Below, one piece after another: positions 1-8,789 of a stretch of 64,000 bases of DNA (position 1 is its first letter; each line of letters opens with the position of its first letter). This stretch comes from RGIG8748 sp045606045 (lineage in GTDB: Bacteria > Bacillota > Clostridia > UMGS1810). The notes beneath the pieces were generated by a model, which did not search any database, was not told the DNA's origin, and saw only the letters and a program-made list of their open reading frames with translations. The stretch spans positions 1 to 64,000 of the forward strand of contig JAZURE010000037.1 of the NCBI GenBank assembly GCA_045606045.1. Direction: 5' to 3'. Both the position numbers and the translations under genes were made by a program.

Positions 1-667
1 GTCAGCATTAGCTCCGTTTTTGCCTCGCATCGACGCAAAAACCTAATGCCGAAAATTTTCAACCAAAATCAAGATAAAATAGTTTGTTTTTCGTGGCGAC
101 AGGTCGCAGGAATACTGTCGTATTTCAAGACCGACAACGAAGAAAAACGCCTATTTTACTTGATTTTGGCGAGTTCGGATACTGACGCATCTGCTTAAGC
201 ACACGGGAGCCGAACCCCGTATGCCTTAAATTTTTAAAGTTTGCACACTTTTTATTTGTCGTCCTCGCAAGGCGTCAGCCTTCCTTCGTCCTCCGCATAA
301 AAATTGCACTAAATTTTATGCATTTAAGGTCGAAGAGTTTTAAAATAGACAAATTTGTATGAGACAAGTAAAATCTCGCAGGGAATACTATAGGTATTTC
401 CAAGAGATTTTATGCGGTATCAGACGAATTTGACATTTTAAAACCATGCGGGGTTCGGCTCCCGTGTGCTTAAGCAGATGCGTCAGTATCCGAACTCGCC
501 AAAATCAAGTAAAATAGGCGTCTTTCTTCGTTGTCGGTCTTGGAATACGACAGTATTCCTGCGACCTGTCGCCTCGAAAAACAAACTATTTTATCTTGAT
601 TTTGGTTGAAAATTTTCGGCATTAGGTTTTTGCGTCGATGCGAGGCAAAAACGGAGCTAATGCTGAC
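1..667. repeat. Large nested inverted repeat upstream of sepF
   Basis: Bases 1-223 and 445-667 are reverse complements with only about four mismatches, a 223-bp arm on each side of a roughly 220-bp centre. The left arm runs to the window edge, so the repeat may extend further left. The centre plus inner arm ends is a copy of the 271-bp element described at 199-469. A third copy of the short inner motif (gttcggatactgacgca then ctgcttaag) lies at about 722-748, just before the sepF ribosome binding site. No protein is encoded here. Folded as DNA or RNA this would give one very long hairpin. I infer insertion of a mobile element into an older inverted repeat, or two copies of an outer element facing each other. 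Confidence 0.9.
199..469 (-). mobile_element. 271-bp non-coding element, family A, copy 1 (MITE-like)
   Basis: The ends are imperfect inverted repeats: GCACACGGGAGCCGAACCCC on the left and its complement GGGGTTCGGCTCCCGTGTGC on the right. The same sequence, reverse-complemented, occurs at 14698-14968 at roughly 94 percent identity and with exactly the same length. That shows dispersal as a defined unit. It has no credible ORF. The terminal GGTTCG-CTCCCGTG resembles a tRNA T-arm. Strand is given relative to the copy at 14.7 kb. No transposase is present in the window, so it would have to be moved in trans. Confidence 0.8.
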
Positions 668-772
668 GCATTTGCGAGTATTTTAACAAAGCAGCGGCGT
701 AAAAAACCTTGCCCAAAACGGGTTCGGATACTGACGCAACTGCTTAAGTTCACGAAAGGATGGCTATATAAA

Positions 773-1258
773 ATGAGCGAAATGGTAAAGAAGTTTCTTG
801 CATACATGGGTATAGGGGATGTAAGAGACAATGAAGAAGAAATCGTAGAGGAGAAGAAGGAAGAATTCTTCAATCCCGAACCTAAGCCCAGATATTCCGA
901 TATATCCAGTGCACCTCAGTCTTCCTCGGGCAGAAAGGGTAAGGTAGTAAACATTCATACAACTACACAGCTCAAGGTGGTAGTGCTTCAGCCTACTACA
1001 TACAACGATGCTACCGAAATCACAGACCACTTAAGAGAAAAGAAGCCCGTTGTGGTTAATCTCGAAAAGTTAGACAAGGAAAACGCAAGAAAGATTGTGG
1101 ACTTTTTAAGTGGTGCCGTGTATGCTTTAACAGGCAAAATGCAAAAGGTTGCAAACGGCATTATTCTCCTCGTACCCAGCACCATGGGTATTGCAGGCGA
1201 TTTTACCGATGATTTCTCCGACGAATTAAAGACTCACGCGCTTTTTGACTTCTTTTAA
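773..1258 (+). CDS. sepF: Cell division protein SepF
   Basis: A 161-aa protein matching SepF, the membrane-binding, ring-polymerising partner that tethers FtsZ and arranges Z-ring filaments. The N-terminus (MSEMVKKFLAYMGI) is the short amphipathic membrane-targeting helix, followed by an acidic linker and, from about residue 60, the SepF/DUF552 core with VVVLQPTTYNDATEI and the GAVYALTGKMQKVA segment typical of the family. The frame is open back to 638, but that part lies in repeat DNA. The start at 773 has AAAGGA 12 bases upstream and gives the usual length. The gene is followed 3 bases later by ylmH and then divIVA, the standard division cluster of Firmicutes. No clear promoter is visible between the repeat and the gene. 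Confidence 0.95.
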   Translation: MSEMVKKFLAYMGIGDVRDNEEEIVEEKKEEFFNPEPKPRYSDISSAPQSSSGRKGKVVNIHTTTQLKVVVLQPTTYNDATEITDHLREKKPVVVNLEKLDKENARKIVDFLSGAVYALTGKMQKVANGIILLVPSTMGIAGDFTDDFSDELKTHALFDFF

Positions 1259-1261
1259 AAT

Positions 1262-2035
1262 ATGACGGACAGAAAAACCATACTCTGGGGCATTACCGAT
1301 GCGGAGGAAAAGCTCTTTTTGTCGCATATGTGTGATAAATGCGACAAGAGCGAAAGGTCTCAGAGGGTTGTGTATACCAAATTCATAACTCCAAGACAGG
1401 CTCTTCTTGCAAAGGAACGGCTGGGCGGAATATATGATATTCGCTTTTTCGGAGGCTTCGACGGTGCTGAAAGGACAGTGGCGGCTATTGTGCCCAATGA
1501 GTGGGAGGAGCTGCAGTACCCTGTGTGTGCTATAAGAATAGACAACCTCGGCAAAAGAGAGCTTACTCACAGGGATTACCTTGGGAGCATCCTCGGTCTT
1601 GGCATCACAAGAGACAACGCGGGGGACATAGTCATTGGAGTTGATTCGGCAATTGTCATGGTTTACAGCGATATTGCAGACTACATCGTAACAAACCTTA
1701 CCAAGGTTGGCTCGTGCGGAGTGAGGATTGGCATAACAGAGGATGTTTCTTCGCTGGAAATCACAAAAAGCTTTAAAAATCTTTCCGCTACGGTGTCGTC
1801 AATGCGCCTTGACTGTGTGATTGCCGCAATAATAAATAAATCTCGCTCCGTATCTGCGGATATAATATCCGAAGGCATTGTAAATGTAAATTACGAAGCC
1901 GTAAAAAATGTGTCTTATACAGTAAAAGACGGCGATATAATCTCTGTAAGAGGTTATGGAAAAGCCATTGTGGAAACTGACCTTAACCTTACCAAAAAGG
2001 GCAGAATTCACATAAACATAAGAAAATATATTTAG
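1262..2035 (+). CDS. ylmH: YlmH family S4-domain RNA-binding protein
   Basis: A 257-aa protein of the YlmH family, conserved next to sepF and divIVA in Firmicutes and linked to ribosome quality control and cell division. The N-terminal two-thirds is the YlmH-specific region, including the block around HRDYLGSILGLGITRDNAGDI. The C-terminal 65 residues form an S4 RNA-binding domain (RLDCVIAAIINKSRS through VKDGDIISVRGYGK). Its ATG lies three bases after the sepF stop, so the two are co-transcribed and perhaps translationally coupled. divIVA follows 21 bases later. The order sepF-ylmH-divIVA supports the call independently of the sequence match. Confidence 0.93.
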   Translation: MTDRKTILWGITDAEEKLFLSHMCDKCDKSERSQRVVYTKFITPRQALLAKERLGGIYDIRFFGGFDGAERTVAAIVPNEWEELQYPVCAIRIDNLGKRELTHRDYLGSILGLGITRDNAGDIVIGVDSAIVMVYSDIADYIVTNLTKVGSCGVRIGITEDVSSLEITKSFKNLSATVSSMRLDCVIAAIINKSRSVSADIISEGIVNVNYEAVKNVSYTVKDGDIISVRGYGKAIVETDLNLTKKGRIHINIRKYI

Positions 2036-2056
2036 GTTACAAAGGAGGCGTGTGCC

Positions 2057-2506
2057 ATGATTACACCAATGGATTTGCGTACAAAAATCTTTAAAAAATC
2101 TGCCATGGGCGGTTACGATAAGAGAGAAGTAGATGAATACATGCAGGTGCTCACCGAGGACTACGAAAAGGTGTATAAGCAGTCTGTGGAAGCCACCGAC
2201 AAAATAAACACCCTTTCCAAGCTTGTAGATACCTACAAATCTATGGAGGACACCATGAAGAACTCTATAGTTGTGGCACAGTCTGCGGCAGAGGATTTGG
2301 AAAAGACCGCGGAGGAAAAGGCAAACCTCATGGTAGAGGAAGCCAAGCTTACCGCCAAGAAGATTATAGACGAGGCAAACGATAAGGCGGCGGAGATAAC
2401 CGCACAGATATCGGAGCTTAAAACCTCTATGGAGCTTTTCAAAAACACCGCAAAGGGCATGCTTACCGCACAGCTTGAAGTGGTGGAAAAGTTTAATGCG
2501 GAATAA
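2057..2506 (+). CDS. divIVA: DivIVA domain protein
   Basis: A 149-aa DivIVA/GpsB-type coiled-coil protein that senses negative membrane curvature at poles and septa. The N-terminal membrane-binding module (MITPMDLRTKIFKKSAMGGYD, then KREVDEYM) is clear. It is followed by a long heptad-rich helix from about residue 30 to 149. At 149 residues it is near the usual size for clostridial forms. The ribosome binding site AAAGGAGG ends 9 bases before the ATG. It is the last gene of the division operon, and a hairpin follows at 2515. Confidence 0.95.
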   Translation: MITPMDLRTKIFKKSAMGGYDKREVDEYMQVLTEDYEKVYKQSVEATDKINTLSKLVDTYKSMEDTMKNSIVVAQSAAEDLEKTAEEKANLMVEEAKLTAKKIIDEANDKAAEITAQISELKTSMELFKNTAKGMLTAQLEVVEKFNAE

Positions 2507-2514
2507 CATATATT

Positions 2515-2545
2515 AAGGGTGACCCAAGCAGGGCACCCTTGTTCT
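2515..2545 (+). terminator. Hairpin after divIVA
   Basis: AAGGGTG (2515-2521) pairs with CACCCTT (2534-2540), and ccc/ggg extends the stem past a bulge. The following run is only gttct, so it is a modest intrinsic terminator. Placement 9 bases after the divIVA stop supports the call. Confidence 0.6.
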
Positions 2546-2666
2546 ATTAATGAAAGCAACAAAATTGCCGAATCGCAGCAGAAATTGATTTTCGGTAATT
2601 TTACTCCGTTTTTTTGCTTGATTTAAGGCATCTGTTTTATCTTGAAATACGCAATGTGCAACTTAT

Positions 2667-2771
2667 CGGATAACCTCCGCTGTGCGCTCGCACAAAATGC
2701 GGTGTCCTCTTGTCTGGGGACTTTGTATTTTGCATATTTCACAGCGGATGGGAAGGGGACAGGAGGAACAT
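2667..2771. repeat. Degenerate family B hairpin-element remnant
   Basis: CCGCTGTG near 2668 faces tgcatatttcacagcgga at 2731-2748, and the outer tail (gggacaggaggaacatg) matches the outer ends of complete copies at 8552-8789 and 59861-60097. The middle is shortened. This fills most of the gap between divIVA and the GntR promoter. I see no ORF in 2546-2802. Confidence 0.6.
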
Positions 2772-2802
2772 GTAAACAAAACAGCTTAACGTGTCCCTTG
2801 TC

Positions 2803-2846
2803 TTGACATTTTTACACAAAAAGGCTATAATTGTTGTATAACATTT
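2803..2846 (+). promoter_or_regulatory. Consensus promoter and putative GntR operator of the regulator gene
   Basis: TTGACA at 2803-2808, a 17-bp spacer and TATAAT at 2826-2831 form a perfect sigma-A promoter. Immediately downstream TTGTTGTATAACATTT (2831-2846) carries GTTGTATAAC. That motif also occurs at the glm promoter and, as GTTGTATAA, at the citC promoter. The position fits autoregulation by the GntR protein. The operator role is inference. Confidence 0.8.
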
Positions 2847-2862
2847 AAGTAAGGTGAAAATA

Positions 2863-3834
2863 ATGGACAACATATACAAAATAGACACAAACCTCGACAT
2901 ACCCATCTACCGTCAGCTTGTGGATGCCATCCGTGCCGCCATAAAAAACGGCACATTAAAGTCGGGACAGCAGCTTCCCACCGTAAACGAAATGACGGAA
3001 AGCTTAAATATAGCAAGGGGCACGGTAAAGCGTGTTTACGATGAGTTGGAGCGCGCAGAGCTCATAGAAAAGGTGCAGGGCAGAGGCACCTTTGTATGCT
3101 ATCACCCTGCCAATTCGGGCAGCCGCAAGGAGCAGGCTATGGAAGCTATCGACAACATGTTAAATCAGCTTGAAAACATGGGACTTAGCGCATCGGAAAT
3201 AAACATATTTCTAAATCTCAAGCTTCGCGAGCGTTCCGAGCAGGAAGCCCGTGTCAAGGTTGCGGTGGTAGAGTGCAACCCCGAAAATCTTTCGCAGATG
3301 TCTGAACAGCTTCGCCACATAAACGGGGTGGATTTATATTCATATCTTGTGGAGAGCATAAAGCAGTATCCCTACAAGCTCAGCGATGATTTTGACCTTA
3401 TAGTTACCTCATCCGAGCACGGTCAGTACTTAGAGAGCATAGTTTCGCACAAGAGACGCATTGCACGGGTAGCACTAAGGCTTTCGGCAAGGTGCCTTTC
3501 GGACATAATAAAGCTAAAACTAAATACAAGGGTAGGTATCATAGGCTACAGCAGCCGCTTTGCAGAGCTTCTGCATACAAGTGCGCAGGAGTACAACGAG
3601 GATGCAGTTATATGTGATATTCTCTCCGACGGCGCAAATGTGCGTGATTATCTTAAGGATAAGGATGTAATTCTTGTCCCGAAATTCTACGAAAAGCATT
3701 TTTCATCCGACCTTACAGCCGCAATCTCGGCTTTTGACGGCGATGTTATAAACTGCTATTACGAAATGGACGAGGGTTCGATTTTATATCTTGAAACCAA
3801 AATCAAGAGACTTCTTGATGAAAAGACTATATAA
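2863..3834 (+). CDS. GntR family transcriptional regulator, likely regulator of glutamate fermentation
   Basis: A 323-aa protein with an N-terminal GntR winged helix-turn-helix: IPIYRQLVDAIRAAI at about 13-27, then LPTVNEMTESLNIARGTV as the recognition region and VQGRGTFV as the wing end. The C-terminal 240 residues match no effector domain I can name; they are not an obvious FCD, UTRA or aminotransferase domain. The ATG at 2863 is preferred over an in-frame GTG at 2854 because AAGGTG (2851-2856) then serves as its ribosome binding site. It sits just upstream of the glutamate mutase operon in the same direction, with related palindromes at both promoters. That suggests control of the pathway, probably by sensing a substrate or cofactor. 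Confidence 0.88.
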   Translation: MDNIYKIDTNLDIPIYRQLVDAIRAAIKNGTLKSGQQLPTVNEMTESLNIARGTVKRVYDELERAELIEKVQGRGTFVCYHPANSGSRKEQAMEAIDNMLNQLENMGLSASEINIFLNLKLRERSEQEARVKVAVVECNPENLSQMSEQLRHINGVDLYSYLVESIKQYPYKLSDDFDLIVTSSEHGQYLESIVSHKRRIARVALRLSARCLSDIIKLKLNTRVGIIGYSSRFAELLHTSAQEYNEDAVICDILSDGANVRDYLKDKDVILVPKFYEKHFSSDLTAAISAFDGDVINCYYEMDEGSILYLETKIKRLLDEKTI

Positions 3835-3943
3835 AAAGCATTGTCTTTAAAATGATATATAACAATTTGGCAAAATACGAATATTGTATTATCCCTTTAT
3901 GCCAAACAAATGTCATATTGCTTTAAAGACAGTGCTTTATTTT
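3835..3943 (+). terminator. Long nested hairpin after the GntR gene
   Basis: AAAGCATTGTCTTTAAA at 3835-3851 pairs with TTTAAAGACAGTGCTTT at 3922-3938 (16 of 17), followed by attttt. The 70-base loop holds a second stem, TTGGCA with TGCCAA. The outer stem with a T-run acts as a terminator. The inner stem is unexplained. Confidence 0.7.
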
Positions 3944-3971
3944 TGCATATTTATAAAATTTAAAAAACACC

Positions 3972-4019
3972 TTGACAAATAGTTATATAACATTATAATA
4001 TATAGTTGTATAACAATTA
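3972..4019 (+). promoter_or_regulatory. Promoter and double operator of the glutamate mutase operon
   Basis: TTGACA (3972-3977), a 16-bp spacer and TATAAT (3994-3999). The spacer contains GTTATATAAC (3982-3991), and a second related site AGTTGTATAACAATT lies at 4004-4018, over the start region. The same motif family occurs at the GntR gene promoter and at the divergent cit promoters 50 kb away, so the GntR protein is a good candidate repressor. Confidence 0.8.
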
Positions 4020-4033
4020 AACGAGGTGTTATA

Positions 4034-4453
4034 ATGAGCAGAAAAAAAGTTCTTGTAATCGGCGTTATAGGCGCAGATGTCCATGCCGTAGGCAACAAAA
4101 TCCTCTACCATGCTTTTACCGAGGCAGGCTTTGAGGTTATAAACCTTGGCGTTATGGTCTCTCAGGAGGAGTACATAGCTGCCGCCATTGAGGCAAATGC
4201 CGATGCCATAGTTATATCCTCGCTCTACGGTCAGGGCGAACTGGACTGCAGAGGCATGAGGGAAAAGTGCGACGAAGCAGGTCTTAAAAACATACCCCTT
4301 CTTGTAGGCGGAAACATAGTTATAGGTAAGCAAAGGTTCGAGGATGTGGAAAAGCGTTTTAGGGAAATGGGCTTTGACAGAGCATTCCCGCCCGGCACAG
4401 CACCCGAGACCACTATAGAAGCCCTCCATGAGCTTCTCGATGGTGACAGATAA
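4034..4453 (+). CDS. glmS: Glutamate mutase (methylaspartate mutase) sigma/S subunit, B12-binding
   Basis: A 139-aa cobalamin-binding subunit of glutamate mutase (EC 5.4.99.1), which converts L-glutamate to (2S,3S)-3-methylaspartate with adenosylcobalamin. The cobalamin signature DxHxxG is present as D15-H17-G20 (GADVHAVGNKIL), followed by SSLYGQG and LLVGGN, which line the nucleotide-tail pocket. Length matches the family. It opens the operon, and its stop overlaps the glmL start by one base, in the order S-L-E-mal seen in Clostridium tetanomorphum. The symbol follows the glutamate mutase literature and must not be confused with glucosamine-6-phosphate synthase. Confidence 0.97.
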   Translation: MSRKKVLVIGVIGADVHAVGNKILYHAFTEAGFEVINLGVMVSQEEYIAAAIEANADAIVISSLYGQGELDCRGMREKCDEAGLKNIPLLVGGNIVIGKQRFEDVEKRFREMGFDRAFPPGTAPETTIEALHELLDGDR

Positions 4454-5841
4454 TGAACATTCTCATTATAGACTTTGGCAGTACATATACAAAGCTCACC
4501 GCCGTGGATATGGAAAACGAGTGCATTTTAGCTACCGCATCATCGTACACCACGGTGGAAACGGATATTAACGACGGGCTTTCCAATGCCCTTTCACTGC
4601 TGTATAAAAAAACAGGCAGGATAGAATTTGGTAAGACCTATGCGTGTTCGTCTGCAGCGGGCGGTCTGCGTATGGTTGCGTCAGGGCTCGTGCCCTCTCT
4701 TACAAGCGAGGCTGCAAAGCAGGCAAGCCTTGGCGCAGGTGCAAAGGTGGTAGGTCTGTATTCATATGAGCTTACCGATGGTGATATGGAGGAAATAATA
4801 AACTTATCGCCCGATATATTTCTGCTTGTAGGCGGTACAGACGGCGGAAATACCGAATGTATAATGAAAAATGCCAAAAAGCTTGCAGACATATCCCCCT
4901 CTTTTCCTGTAGTAATTGCAGGAAACCGAAGCGCCGCAAAGGAGTGCGAGCGCATCTTGGAGGGGTGCGAGGTATATGTATGCCCCAATGTCATGCCAAG
5001 CTTCGGTGTCCTTAATACCGAGCCTTGCCAAAAGCAAATAAGAGAAATTTTCTTAAAAAGGATTATAAGCGCCAAGGGTTTAAGCAGGGCGCAGGAAATC
5101 CTGTCCGATATCATGATGCCTACCCCTTCTGCTGTACTTAAGGCAGTAGAGCTTCTTTCACAGGGACACGGAGACGAAGCAGGCATAGGCGAGCTTGTGG
5201 CGGTGGATGTGGGCGGTGCCACTACCGATGTGTATTCGGTGGCAGACGGCATGCCTGAGCATATGAATACCGTATACAAGGGACTTCCCGAGCCGTATTG
5301 CAAACGCACGGTGGAGGGCGACATAGGCATGCGCTACAGTATAAACGGCATTATAGATGCTTCGGGTATGGCACGCATATCAGAGCTTTCGGGCATATCC
5401 GAAGATAGAGCGCAGAAGATTACAGATATGCTCTCCAAAGCTACGGACACCGTTCCAAATGGGGACAGCGAAATTGAGGCTATCGACTTTGCGCTTGCCG
5501 GCTGTGCTGTAGAAGAGGCGGTTTGCCGACATGCAGGCACCATAGCCGAAACCTACACAATGATGGGTCTTACCTATGTGCAGGAGGGCAAAAACTTAAG
5601 CAAGGTAAAAAATATTGTGGTAACGGGCGGAAGCCTAATCCATACAAGTAATACAGATAAAATTGCGGCATTTGCCCTGTACAACCCCCAAAGACCGCAA
5701 TCACTCCGACCAAAAGAAGCAGATGTCTTTATAGACAGAAAATACATACTTGCCTCAATGGGACTTTTGTCGCAGTATTATCCCGAAACGGCACTTAAAA
5801 TTATGAAAAAGGAGCTCGAATACCATGGATATTCAGAATAA
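4453..5841 (+). CDS. glmL: GlmL/MutL, glutamate mutase accessory protein
   Basis: A 462-aa member of the MutL/GlmL family (ASKHA-fold ATPase), encoded between the two glutamate mutase subunits in fermenting clostridia and thought to act as a reactivase or chaperone for the B12 enzyme. The N-terminal phosphate-binding loop IIDFGSTYTKLTAVD (about 4-18) and the second loop AVDVGGATTDVYSV (about 253-266) are both present, as is the IVVTGGSLIHT adenosine motif near residue 395. It overlaps glmS by 1 base and glmE by 17 bases, so the subunits are translationally coupled. The exact biochemical role comes from family knowledge and is not shown by the sequence. Confidence 0.93.
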   Translation: MNILIIDFGSTYTKLTAVDMENECILATASSYTTVETDINDGLSNALSLLYKKTGRIEFGKTYACSSAAGGLRMVASGLVPSLTSEAAKQASLGAGAKVVGLYSYELTDGDMEEIINLSPDIFLLVGGTDGGNTECIMKNAKKLADISPSFPVVIAGNRSAAKECERILEGCEVYVCPNVMPSFGVLNTEPCQKQIREIFLKRIISAKGLSRAQEILSDIMMPTPSAVLKAVELLSQGHGDEAGIGELVAVDVGGATTDVYSVADGMPEHMNTVYKGLPEPYCKRTVEGDIGMRYSINGIIDASGMARISELSGISEDRAQKITDMLSKATDTVPNGDSEIEAIDFALAGCAVEEAVCRHAGTIAETYTMMGLTYVQEGKNLSKVKNIVVTGGSLIHTSNTDKIAAFALYNPQRPQSLRPKEADVFIDRKYILASMGLLSQYYPETALKIMKKELEYHGYSE

Positions 5842-7276
5842 GCGTATCTCCGATGATGAATTTTACTCTATCCGAAAGGAAGTCTTAAACCAATGGCATA
5901 CAGGCCGTGATGTAGACTTGGAGGAAGCGGCACAATACCACAAGGCAATGCCCGAGGAAAGAAGCTTTTCCAAAAAGCTCATCAAGGCAAAAAGAGAGGG
6001 TAAGACCCTTGTTCAGCCCCGTGCAGGCGTTCCCGTGGTGGATGAGCATATTAAGCTCATGCAGTATCTCGAACAGCACGGCGAGGCAGACCTTTTGCCC
6101 TCTACCATAGACAGCTACACAAGACAAAACCGCTACGAAGAAGCCGAAAACGGCATACAGGAGTCATTAAGGCTCGACCGTGCCATGTTAAACGGCTTTC
6201 CTGCCGTAAATCACGGAGTTGCAAAGTGCAGAAAGGTAACAGAGAGCGTAAATGTGCCCATGCAGGTACGCCACGGAACACCCGATGCAAGACTTCTTAC
6301 AGAGATTACATATGCAGGCGGATTTACAAGCTATGAGGGCGGCGGTATATCCTACAATCTGCCCTACTGCAAGAACATACCCATGGAGCGCACCATTCGC
6401 GACTGGCAGTATGTGGACAGACTCACAGGCATATACGAGGAGATGGGAGTCTCCATAAACCGTGAGCCTTACGGCCCGCTTACAGGCACACTCGTTCCCC
6501 CTTGTATATCTCATGCGGCGGCTATAATCGAGGCACTTCTTGCGGCAGAGCAGGGTGTTAAAAATATCACTGTAGGCTACTGTCAGTGCGGAAATCTCGT
6601 ACAGGACATTGCGGCAATCCGTACCCTCGAGGAGCTTACCGATGAGTACCTTACAAAGTACGGCTACGGTGATGTAGAGGTTACTACCGTATTACATCAA
6701 TGGATGGGCGGTTTCCCTGCAGATGAAGCAAAGGCTTTTGGTGTTATATCCTCGGGAAGCCTTATTGCGGCTCTTTCCAAGGCGACAAAGGTTATAGTAA
6801 AAACACCCCATGAGGCAGTGGGTATACCCACCATGGAGGCAAATGCACAAGGCTTAAGATGCACAAAACAGGTGGTAAACATGCTTTCCGACCAGGAGTT
6901 TACCGATATCCGTCTCGAAGAGGAAAAAGAGGTTATAAGACAGGAAACCCGTGCCATAGTGGACAGATGCTTTGAGCTTGGCGGCGGCGACATAGCCATA
7001 GGCGTGTGCCGCGGTGTTGAATCGGGAACGCTCGATGTCCCCTTTGCGCCCTGCCGTTTCAATGCGGGCAAGATGCTTCCCTGCAGAGACAACAACGGTG
7101 CAGTACGTATATTAAATGCGGGTAATCTCCCCTTTGGCAAGGAGCTTATAGACTTTAATAAGGCAAAAATTGAGGAGCGCGCCAAGGCGGAAAACCGCAA
7201 GGCATCGTTCCAGATGGTAATAGACGATGTATACGCTATAGGCAAGGGCAGACTTGTAGGACGCCCTAAATATTAA
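5825..7276 (+). CDS. glmE: Glutamate mutase epsilon subunit
   Basis: A 483-aa catalytic TIM-barrel subunit of glutamate mutase, which binds substrate and adenosylcobalamin together with GlmS. Recognisable family blocks include VQPRAGVPVVDEHIKLMQ, MQVRHGTPDARLL (the RHG substrate-binding arginine), TSYEGGGISYNLPY, INREPYGPLTGTLVPP and VLHQWMGGFP. Length equals the usual 480-485 residues. The start overlaps the end of glmL, with GGAG about 10 bases upstream. The methylaspartate ammonia-lyase gene follows after 13 bases, so mutase product passes to the next enzyme encoded in the same transcript. Confidence 0.97.
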   Translation: MDIQNKRISDDEFYSIRKEVLNQWHTGRDVDLEEAAQYHKAMPEERSFSKKLIKAKREGKTLVQPRAGVPVVDEHIKLMQYLEQHGEADLLPSTIDSYTRQNRYEEAENGIQESLRLDRAMLNGFPAVNHGVAKCRKVTESVNVPMQVRHGTPDARLLTEITYAGGFTSYEGGGISYNLPYCKNIPMERTIRDWQYVDRLTGIYEEMGVSINREPYGPLTGTLVPPCISHAAAIIEALLAAEQGVKNITVGYCQCGNLVQDIAAIRTLEELTDEYLTKYGYGDVEVTTVLHQWMGGFPADEAKAFGVISSGSLIAALSKATKVIVKTPHEAVGIPTMEANAQGLRCTKQVVNMLSDQEFTDIRLEEEKEVIRQETRAIVDRCFELGGGDIAIGVCRGVESGTLDVPFAPCRFNAGKMLPCRDNNGAVRILNAGNLPFGKELIDFNKAKIEERAKAENRKASFQMVIDDVYAIGKGRLVGRPKY

Positions 7277-7289
7277 TGAGGTGTTAACT

Positions 7290-8531
7290 ATGAAAATAAA
7301 GAATTTAATTTGTTCAGCGGGCCGTACAGGCTTTTACTTTGACGACCAGCGCGCTATAAAGATGGGCGCAGAGCATGACGGTGTATTCTACAGAGGAAAC
7401 ACCGTTACGGAGGGCTTCAGGTCTGTTCGTCAGGCAGGCGAGTCCATATCAGTAATGCTTATACTGGAAGACGGTCAGATAGCATACGGCGACTGCGCCG
7501 CAGTACAGTATTCGGGTGCAGGCGGAAGAGACCCACTGTTTCTTGCAGAGGACTTTATACCTGTAATAGAAAAGTATATAAAGCCTGTCCTTGTAGGCAG
7601 GGAGGCAGACGATTTCCGCGGTCTTTGCGCTATGATGGAAGCTATAGAGGTGGACGGCAGGAGACTTCACACCGCTATCCGCTACGGAGTATCTCAGGCA
7701 ATATTGGATGCAGTAGCCAAGGCAACGGGAAGAATGATGTGCGAGGTTGTTGCTGATGAGTACGGCTGCACAGTATCGGATACACCAATCCCCGTATTTA
7801 CACAGTCGGGCGATGACCGCTATGACAATGCCGACAAGATGATAATAAAGGGTGCGCAGGTACTCCCCCACGCACTTATAAACAACATAGACACCAAGCT
7901 TGGCAGAGACGGCGAAAAGCTCATGGAATATGTAGCATGGCTTCGTGACAGAATTTTAGCCAACCGCACAGACGAGAGCTACAGCCCCGTTATGCACATA
8001 GATGTATACGGTACAATAGGGGCGGCTTTTGGTAACAATAACTACAAAGCCATGGCAGACTATATCGAAAAGCTTGGAGAAACCGCAAAGCCTTTCCATC
8101 TTCGCATAGAGGGACCCATGGACTGCGATTGCGACAGAGAAACCCAGCTTACCGCGCTTGCATCTCTTACAAAGGAGCTTGATGAAAGAGGCTGTGATGT
8201 AGAGCTTGTTGCAGACGAATGGTGCAACACTTTAGAAGACATAAAGCTTTTTGCAGATTGCAAGGCAGGTCATATGGTGCAGATTAAGACCCCCGATTTG
8301 GGCGGTATAAACAACACCATAGAGGCGGTACTCTACTGCAAACAAAAGGGCATCGGCGCATATCAGGGCGGCACCTGCAACGAAACAGACCGAAGCGCAC
8401 AGGTTTGCGTGCATTGTGCCATGGCTACCAAGCCCGACCAGATACTCGCAAAGCCAGGTATGGGTGTGGATGAGGGCTATATGATAGTGTATAATGAGAT
8501 GAACAGAATTATTGCTTTAAAGGATAGATAA
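7290..8531 (+). CDS. mal: Methylaspartate ammonia-lyase
   Basis: A 413-aa enolase-superfamily enzyme (EC 4.3.1.2) that removes ammonia from 3-methylaspartate to give mesaconate. The metal ligands are visible as HIDVYG, RIEGP and LVADEWCN. The catalytic lysine sits in VQIKTPDLGGINN, and the substrate loop AYQGGTCNETD is intact. The ATG at 7290 is preferred over the in-frame GTG at 7281, because GAGGTG (7278-7283) then lies at the right distance as ribosome binding site. It is the last gene of the glm operon. The next pathway steps (mesaconase, citramalate lyase) are encoded at 53.8-57.8 kb. Confidence 0.97.
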   Translation: MKIKNLICSAGRTGFYFDDQRAIKMGAEHDGVFYRGNTVTEGFRSVRQAGESISVMLILEDGQIAYGDCAAVQYSGAGGRDPLFLAEDFIPVIEKYIKPVLVGREADDFRGLCAMMEAIEVDGRRLHTAIRYGVSQAILDAVAKATGRMMCEVVADEYGCTVSDTPIPVFTQSGDDRYDNADKMIIKGAQVLPHALINNIDTKLGRDGEKLMEYVAWLRDRILANRTDESYSPVMHIDVYGTIGAAFGNNNYKAMADYIEKLGETAKPFHLRIEGPMDCDCDRETQLTALASLTKELDERGCDVELVADEWCNTLEDIKLFADCKAGHMVQIKTPDLGGINNTIEAVLYCKQKGIGAYQGGTCNETDRSAQVCVHCAMATKPDQILAKPGMGVDEGYMIVYNEMNRIIALKDR

Positions 8532-8551
8532 AGCCACAAGAAAGTAGCACA

Positions 8552-8789
8552 TGTTTCTCATGTTCCCTTTCGTCCGCTGTGAAATCTGCGGGGAAAGCAA
8601 AATAAAAAGACCGTTCAATACCGAACGCTGCGGAGGCGGCAATTTTTGCCGCTTGTCCTCGCTAAACGGCAAACGCATAATGGAACTTAAATTTTGCGCT
8701 TGCCGTTTTCGGTTGAACGGGCTTTTTATTTTTCGGCTTTCTTAATCCCGCATATTTCAATGCGGATTACAAGGGAACACGAGGAACAT
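8552..8789. mobile_element. Family B hairpin element, copy B1 (238 bp)
   Basis: The terminal inverted repeats are about 43 bp: ATGTTTCTCATGTTCCC plus TCCGCTGTGAAATCTGCGGG on the left, and their near complement ending gaggaacat on the right. Inside are further nested palindromes, including ggcggcaatttttgccgctt and ggcaaacgcat facing gcgcttgccg. No credible protein is encoded, although one frame stays open for 64 codons. Related copies occur at 33632, 34311, 57826 and 59861. It lies 20 bp after the mal stop and may serve as that operon's terminator. Confidence 0.8.

Noticed and set aside
7449..7871. Minus-strand open frames opposite mal and glmE
   Set aside because: They are shadows of well-identified genes without start signals or family features.
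8551..8745. A 64-codon open frame with cysteine pairs
   Set aside because: It lies entirely in hairpin element B1, has no ribosome binding site, and the reading frame is not kept in other copies of the element.
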